Part shown: positions 7,571 through 10,330 of the stretch, in pieces
Layout: every line of letters begins with the position of its first letter
Numbering within the stretch: the first letter of the stretch is position 1
DNA from: Pedobacter sp. UBA5917
GTDB taxonomy: Bacteria; Bacteroidota; Bacteroidia; Sphingobacteriales; Sphingobacteriaceae
Length of the DNA stretch: 10,330 nt
Reading direction: 5' to 3'
Assembly: GCF_002432345.1 (NCBI RefSeq)
Contig: NZ_DJDT01000323.1
Span: forward strand, 1 to 10,330
Made by a program: the position numbers and the translations under genes
The notes under the pieces: model-generated
Databases searched by the model: none
What the model saw: only the letters and a program-made list of their open reading frames with translations
Told to the model about the DNA's origin: nothing

Positions 7571-7720
7571 TTCCATCATCCATTTTACATCTTCCATCAT
7601 TTTACCACATAGATCACAGAGAGGGGGCACAGAGCTATCTTCAAATCGTCATCTAGACTTGAACGCAGTGGAGAGATCTATCCCGCATGAAGGACCCTGA
7701 AACAAGTTCAGGGTGACGGA
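7571..7720. repeat. Composite intergenic repeat, copy B
   Basis: Second copy of the unit at 7289-7444, in the same orientation: TTCCATCATCCATTTTACAT, the CACAGAG stretch, ATCTTCAAATCGTCATCT, GGAGAGATCTATCCCGCATG, the CCCTGAA/TTCAGGG stem (7694-7701 with 7707-7714), and GACGGA at the end. It carries an extra partial repeat of its own start (TTCCATCAT at 7593) and lacks part of the CACAGAG stretch. Its ends CGTCATC and GGTGACG are nearly perfect inverses. It finishes 78 bases before tetR. Confidence 0.75.
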
Positions 7721-7768
7721 TAGCGGAAAATATGACATATCAATTAAACTCTTAATCCCCAATCATTC

Positions 7769-7776
7769 TATCTTTG
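7769..7776 (+). promoter_or_regulatory. -7 promoter element of the tetR gene
   Basis: TATCTTTG is an exact match to the Bacteroidota -7 consensus TAnnTTTG and ends 22 bases before the ATG. Transcription would start near 7783, inside the operator. I see no clear -33 TTTG at the expected distance. Confidence 0.55.
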
Positions 7777-7778
7777 CC

Positions 7779-7798
7779 AACATACCAATTAGTATGTT
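7779..7798. promoter_or_regulatory. TetR operator 1, directly before the tetR start codon
   Basis: AACATACCAATTAGTATGTT is an inverted repeat with arms AACATAC and GTATGTT and a single mismatched pair in the centre. It begins two bases after the -7 box and ends on the base before the ATG, covering the likely transcription start. It differs at one position from the perfect palindrome at 8399-8418. Position and likeness to TetR-family operators point to self-repression. Confidence 0.82.
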
Positions 7799-8383
7799 AT
7801 GTCTAAAGCGGCCGATACCCGGATGATGATTTTGCAGAAATCTTTTGAGTTGATATACCGGAAGGGATACCAGGCAACAAGTATTGATGAAATTATTGCC
7901 ACCACACAGGTAACCAAAGGTGCTTTTTACTATCACTTCAAAACAAAAGATGACATGGGCTTAAGCCTCATCAACGAAGTTTTGTATCCGGGTATGTACA
8001 ATATAATGATCAAACCTTTAGAGGTAGGGAAACATCCGGCTAAAGATATTTACAAGGTGATGGAAAACCTGTTGAATGATTTTGTCTTTTTTAACCCTGA
8101 TTATGGTTGCCCGGCCATTAACCTGATCGAAGAAATGTCACCGATGAATCCAACATTTAAAAAAGCACTGTCGAGATTGGTAAAACAGTGGCAAAATGCA
8201 ATTGTAGCTGCGCTGAACAAAGGGAAATCGGATCATATTTTTACGAGCACTTTTGTGCCCGAAGAAGTGGCCATGGTGGTTATTTCGGGTTATGGGGGAG
8301 TAAGAAATATTGGCAAAGCGCTGGGCAAATCGAGTTATAAAACCTATCTGAAAGGGCTTAAAACCTATTTAACAAATCTTTAA
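7799..8383 (+). CDS. TetR/AcrR-family transcriptional regulator
   Basis: A 194-residue one-component repressor. The N-terminal DNA-binding domain (about 7-55) is typical: TRMMILQKSFELIYRKGYQA, then TSIDEIIATTQVTKGAFYYH and FKTKDDM, with the recognition helix around VTKGAFYYHF. The C-terminal ligand and dimer domain holds DYGCPAINLIEEMSPMNPTF, a GCPxxNLxxEM pattern shared with regulators of the YxaF/LmrA-like and AcuR-like kind, which respond to small organic molecules; the actual ligand is unknown. The start is fixed by the ATG that immediately follows operator 1 and by the normal spacing to the first helix. The gene is followed after 50 bases by a target-like operon with a second, perfect operator, so local repression is the natural reading. 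No terminator separates it from the next gene. Confidence 0.92.
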   Translation: MSKAADTRMMILQKSFELIYRKGYQATSIDEIIATTQVTKGAFYYHFKTKDDMGLSLINEVLYPGMYNIMIKPLEVGKHPAKDIYKVMENLLNDFVFFNPDYGCPAINLIEEMSPMNPTFKKALSRLVKQWQNAIVAALNKGKSDHIFTSTFVPEEVAMVVISGYGGVRNIGKALGKSSYKTYLKGLKTYLTNL

Positions 8384-8398
8384 TTTTTTTTACACCAT

Positions 8399-8418
8399 AA
8401 CATACTAATTAGTATGTT
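8399..8418. promoter_or_regulatory. TetR operator 2, perfect 20-base palindrome before the membrane/cytochrome operon
   Basis: AACATACTAATTAGTATGTT is identical to its own reverse complement and matches operator 1 at 19 of 20 bases. It ends 15 bases before the ATG at 8434. Candidate -7 boxes with one mismatch are TAATTTTT just upstream (8381-8388) and TATGTTTT (8413-8420), the latter overlapping the operator. In either case a bound repressor would block transcription of the downstream operon. Confidence 0.85.
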
Positions 8419-8433
8419 TTAATTTCTGTTTAT

Positions 8434-8898
8434 ATGCATCAAATTTTATTAAGCCTACATTCAATTAACCGCTGGCTTGTACTTTTATCACTTGTGTACA
8501 GCATTTATTTAGCTACCAGGGGCCGTTTACAACACCTTAAATTTACTGCACATGCCAATTTTGTGCGGCATGTTACCGCCACCATTTCACAGGTTCAGCT
8601 CCTGTTGGGTTTAAGCTTGTACATGATCAGTCCGGTAGTTAAATATGCGGTTGCAGAAAGTTATACCGGTAATTTAGTTAGCGAACATGTATTTTTTAAG
8701 TATATCCATATCTGGCTTATGGCCACCTCGGTTGTACTGATTACGCTTGGCTCGGCAAAAGCAAAAAGGATGCAAACAGATGATAAGAAGTTCTCGACCA
8801 TGCTGTTTTGGTTTAGTGCAGCACTTTTGGTTATCCTCATTGCTATTCCATGGCCACTTTCGCCTCTTGCGAACCGTCCATTTTTAAGATCATTTTAA
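8434..8898 (+). CDS. Four-helix integral membrane protein, cytochrome b-like candidate
   Basis: A 154-residue, very hydrophobic protein with about four membrane helices (roughly 12-27, 47-66, 88-108 and 122-140). It opens MHQILLSLHSINRWLVLLSL, the LHSxNRWxVL motif of short Bacteroidota proteins often annotated as cytochrome B, and continues with SQVQLLLGLSLYMISPVVKY. Histidines at 9, 46 and 92 lie at or in membrane helices and could be heme ligands, but heme binding is not shown. It is the first gene after the perfect TetR operator and is followed at 15 bases by a DUF3817 gene and then a diheme cytochrome c, a context that favours electron transfer. Another possibility is a membrane protein without cofactor, for example one sensing or handling a toxic compound. 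Confidence 0.75.
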   Translation: MHQILLSLHSINRWLVLLSLVYSIYLATRGRLQHLKFTAHANFVRHVTATISQVQLLLGLSLYMISPVVKYAVAESYTGNLVSEHVFFKYIHIWLMATSVVLITLGSAKAKRMQTDDKKFSTMLFWFSAALLVILIAIPWPLSPLANRPFLRSF

Positions 8899-8913
8899 AA
8901 ACCTCAAATTGTT

Positions 8914-9258
8914 ATGTTAAATCTGTTAAAAAGCCCGATCGGAAGATTGAGAATCATCAGTTTCCTGGAAGGAACATCATTATTGGTATTGGTATTTGTT
9001 GCGGTACCGTTAAAATACATCATGCACAGGCCCGAATTGGTGAAACTGATGGGGCCGATCCACGGATTGCTGTTCTGCCTTTTCGTTTTTATTACATTTA
9101 GTGTGGGCGTTGCCTATAATTGGGTATTTTCTAAAATAACCTGGAAAGTATTATTGGCCTGTATTATTCCCTTTGGCACTTTTTATATCGATAAATACAT
9201 CCTGATACCACAATCGGTGTTGCATGAAGGGGATGATAATCTGAATGATGCTGATTAA
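8914..9258 (+). CDS. DUF3817-family integral membrane protein
   Basis: A 114-residue membrane protein with three hydrophobic helices (about 15-31, 48-70 and 77-97). It carries the family's signature points in order: RLRIISFLEGTSLLVLVFVA with Glu19, VPLKYIMHRPELVKLMGPIH with Lys34 and His50, then GLLFCLFVF. DUF3817 proteins (YdzA-like) are widespread and have no established function. It starts 15 bases after the upstream stop codon, and its own TAA is immediately followed by the ATG of the cytochrome gene, so all three genes are almost certainly co-transcribed. The conserved Glu, Lys and His sit near helix ends, where they could take part in proton or ion handling; that is speculation. Confidence 0.82.
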   Translation: MLNLLKSPIGRLRIISFLEGTSLLVLVFVAVPLKYIMHRPELVKLMGPIHGLLFCLFVFITFSVGVAYNWVFSKITWKVLLACIIPFGTFYIDKYILIPQSVLHEGDDNLNDAD

Positions 9259-10242
9259 ATGAAGTATAAAAAGTATATCATTATTGCAGCTGTACTGGTA
9301 TGCCCCATGGTGTATGTATGGAGCTGCCATAATTCGGGAAGGAAAAATATTGATAACGGACTCCGTTTTAATGCTAAACTTTCTTCCTATGAGCTTTTTA
9401 AGGGAAATATGGTAGCATTGAAGCCAGCTGATGGAGTAGAAATTCTCCAGCTTGCTTCTACACTTTTTACCGACTATGCTGAAAAACAGCGGTTAATCAA
9501 ATTACCCAGGGGAAAGCAATTGGTATTGAATGGTGATGGTTTGCCCATTTTTCCGGAAGGAACACTCATTGCGAAAACCTTTTATTATTCGAAAGTTGAG
9601 GGGAAGGGCAGGCAACTGATCGAAACGCGGTTGTTGATCTTGCATCAATCGAAATGGAATGTGGCAACTTTCCGTTGGAATGCTAAACAAAGTGATGCCG
9701 ATTTAATTAACGATGGCGCCAATGTTCCTGTTGATTTTACAAGTTTGGATGGGGAGAGGAGAAAAATTTCCTATCATATTCCCAGCAAGCAGGAATGCGG
9801 AAGTTGCCATAGGCAGAACGATGCCATTATTCCGATCGGGCCAAAAGCAAGGAATCTGAATATCACAGTAGAAAGCGTAGGGAAAAACATCAATCAGTTG
9901 ATTTACCTGATGAAAAAAGGCGTAGTTAGGCAAACCAGCATTAACGCTATTACCGGTTTACCCAATTATCACGATGATACTTTGCCTTTAGTACAACGGG
10001 CAAGGGCTTACATGGATATCAACTGTGCGCATTGCCATCAGGCAGGTGGATTTGCCGGTAATACTACTTTAAACCTCGATTACGGAACAGATTTAGCGCA
10101 TACTGGGATCAAGTTTAATAAAAGTAATATCATCGTCCGAACAAATCAGATGGGGGAGTTTCATATGCCAAAATTGGGTACAACTGTTATTGATAAAGAA
10201 GGGGTAGAGTTAATGAGGAAGTATATAAGCGGGCTTAAATAG
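9259..10242 (+). CDS. Diheme cytochrome c lipoprotein of the SO2930/HNE_0200 type
   Basis: A 327-residue exported protein with two heme c attachment motifs, CGSCH (180-184) and CAHCH (256-260). The N-terminal half has no heme motif and shows the pattern of the SO2930 family: YELFKGN, the stretch KQRLIKLPRGKQLVL, then FPEGTLIAKTFYY and ETRLLILHQSKWNVATFRWN. HMPKLG with Met303 may supply an axial heme ligand. The N-terminus MKYKKYIIIAAVLVCPMVYV leads to WSC, so Cys23 is probably lipidated; Trp at -2 of the lipobox is unusual. The mature protein would sit on the outer face of the inner membrane or on the outer membrane. Its ATG directly abuts the DUF3817 stop codon (TAAATG). Electron transfer is inferred from the hemes; the partner is unknown. 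No hairpin terminator follows before the window ends. Confidence 0.87.
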   Translation: MKYKKYIIIAAVLVCPMVYVWSCHNSGRKNIDNGLRFNAKLSSYELFKGNMVALKPADGVEILQLASTLFTDYAEKQRLIKLPRGKQLVLNGDGLPIFPEGTLIAKTFYYSKVEGKGRQLIETRLLILHQSKWNVATFRWNAKQSDADLINDGANVPVDFTSLDGERRKISYHIPSKQECGSCHRQNDAIIPIGPKARNLNITVESVGKNINQLIYLMKKGVVRQTSINAITGLPNYHDDTLPLVQRARAYMDINCAHCHQAGGFAGNTTLNLDYGTDLAHTGIKFNKSNIIVRTNQMGEFHMPKLGTTVIDKEGVELMRKYISGLK

Positions 10243-10280
10243 TTCGTTTTTTATCGCAGATGGAATGCGCTGATGCCGCC

Positions 10281-10330
10281 CTCAAGTCGTCATCTCGATT
10301 GGAGCAACGCGGAATGCCCGCCTGCTACGG
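10281..10330. repeat. Partial further copy of the intergenic repeat, cut by the window edge
   Basis: CTCAAGTCGTCATCTCGATTGG matches the middle of copies A and B (TTCAAATCGTCATCTCGACTGG in A) and continues CAACGCGGAATG before the sequence ends. It lies 38 bases after the cytochrome gene, so related repeats occur on both sides of the tetR-cytochrome block. Confidence 0.55.

Noticed and set aside
7368..7700. Two overlapping small reading frames (minus 7368-7583, plus 7446-7700)
   Set aside because: Both are made of the intergenic repeat copies on opposite strands; the peptides (for example CHPERSRRI) are the usual translation of this kind of repeat and not a protein family.
7289..7720. Possible CRISPR array
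   Set aside because: There are only two long composite copies, with no short identical repeats at regular spacing and no cas genes.
8850..9101. 83-residue plus-strand frame spanning the end of one membrane gene and the start of DUF3817
   Set aside because: It overlaps two better-supported genes in another frame and has no domain features.
9502..9933. Two minus-strand reading frames of 62 and 76 residues
   Set aside because: They are antisense to the diheme cytochrome gene and have no independent support.

Overview
The window looks like chromosomal DNA of a Bacteroidota member, most likely Sphingobacteriaceae (Pedobacter-like). The grounds are the AT-leaning composition, the near absence of Shine-Dalgarno sequences, a TAnnTTTG-type -7 element, a TonB-dependent receptor with an N-terminal carboxypeptidase-regulatory-like domain, a DUF4252 protein beside an ECF sigma factor, and intergenic repeats of the GTCATCCTGAGCGnAGTCGAAGGATC type. 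The genus is inferred from protein style only.

Layout. (1) Bases 1-585, minus strand: the N-terminal 195 codons of an unrecognised membrane protein that runs off the left edge. (2) Bases 739-4542, plus strand: a tight four-gene unit of ECF sigma factor, small single-pass membrane protein (putative anti-sigma), secreted DUF4252 protein, and a 781-residue secreted S41-type protease that appears to be a tandem duplication with an inactivated first half. (3) Bases 4669-7065: a siderophore-type TonB-dependent receptor, closed by a strong hairpin terminator. (4) Bases 7122-7798: about 680 bases without a gene, filled largely with degenerate interspersed repeats, including two near-identical copies of a roughly 150-base composite unit. 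(5) Bases 7799-10242: a TetR-family regulator followed by three genes that touch or nearly touch: a four-helix membrane protein resembling proteins annotated as cytochrome b, a DUF3817 membrane protein, and a diheme cytochrome c lipoprotein of the SO2930/HNE_0200 type. (6) Bases 10281-10330: the start of another copy of the repeat.

How the genes may work together. The first operon fits a cell-envelope response circuit: a sigma factor held by a membrane partner, with secreted effectors including a protease. The clearest regulatory logic is in the last block. A 20-base operator lies directly against the tetR start codon, and a perfect palindromic version of it (19 of 20 bases identical) sits 15 bases before the next gene. 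The TetR protein therefore probably represses both itself and a small membrane/cytochrome operon. That operon, with a possible b-type membrane subunit, a DUF3817 helix bundle and an outward-facing diheme c lipoprotein, could be an uncharacterised inducible electron-transfer module and is the best candidate here for an undescribed system.
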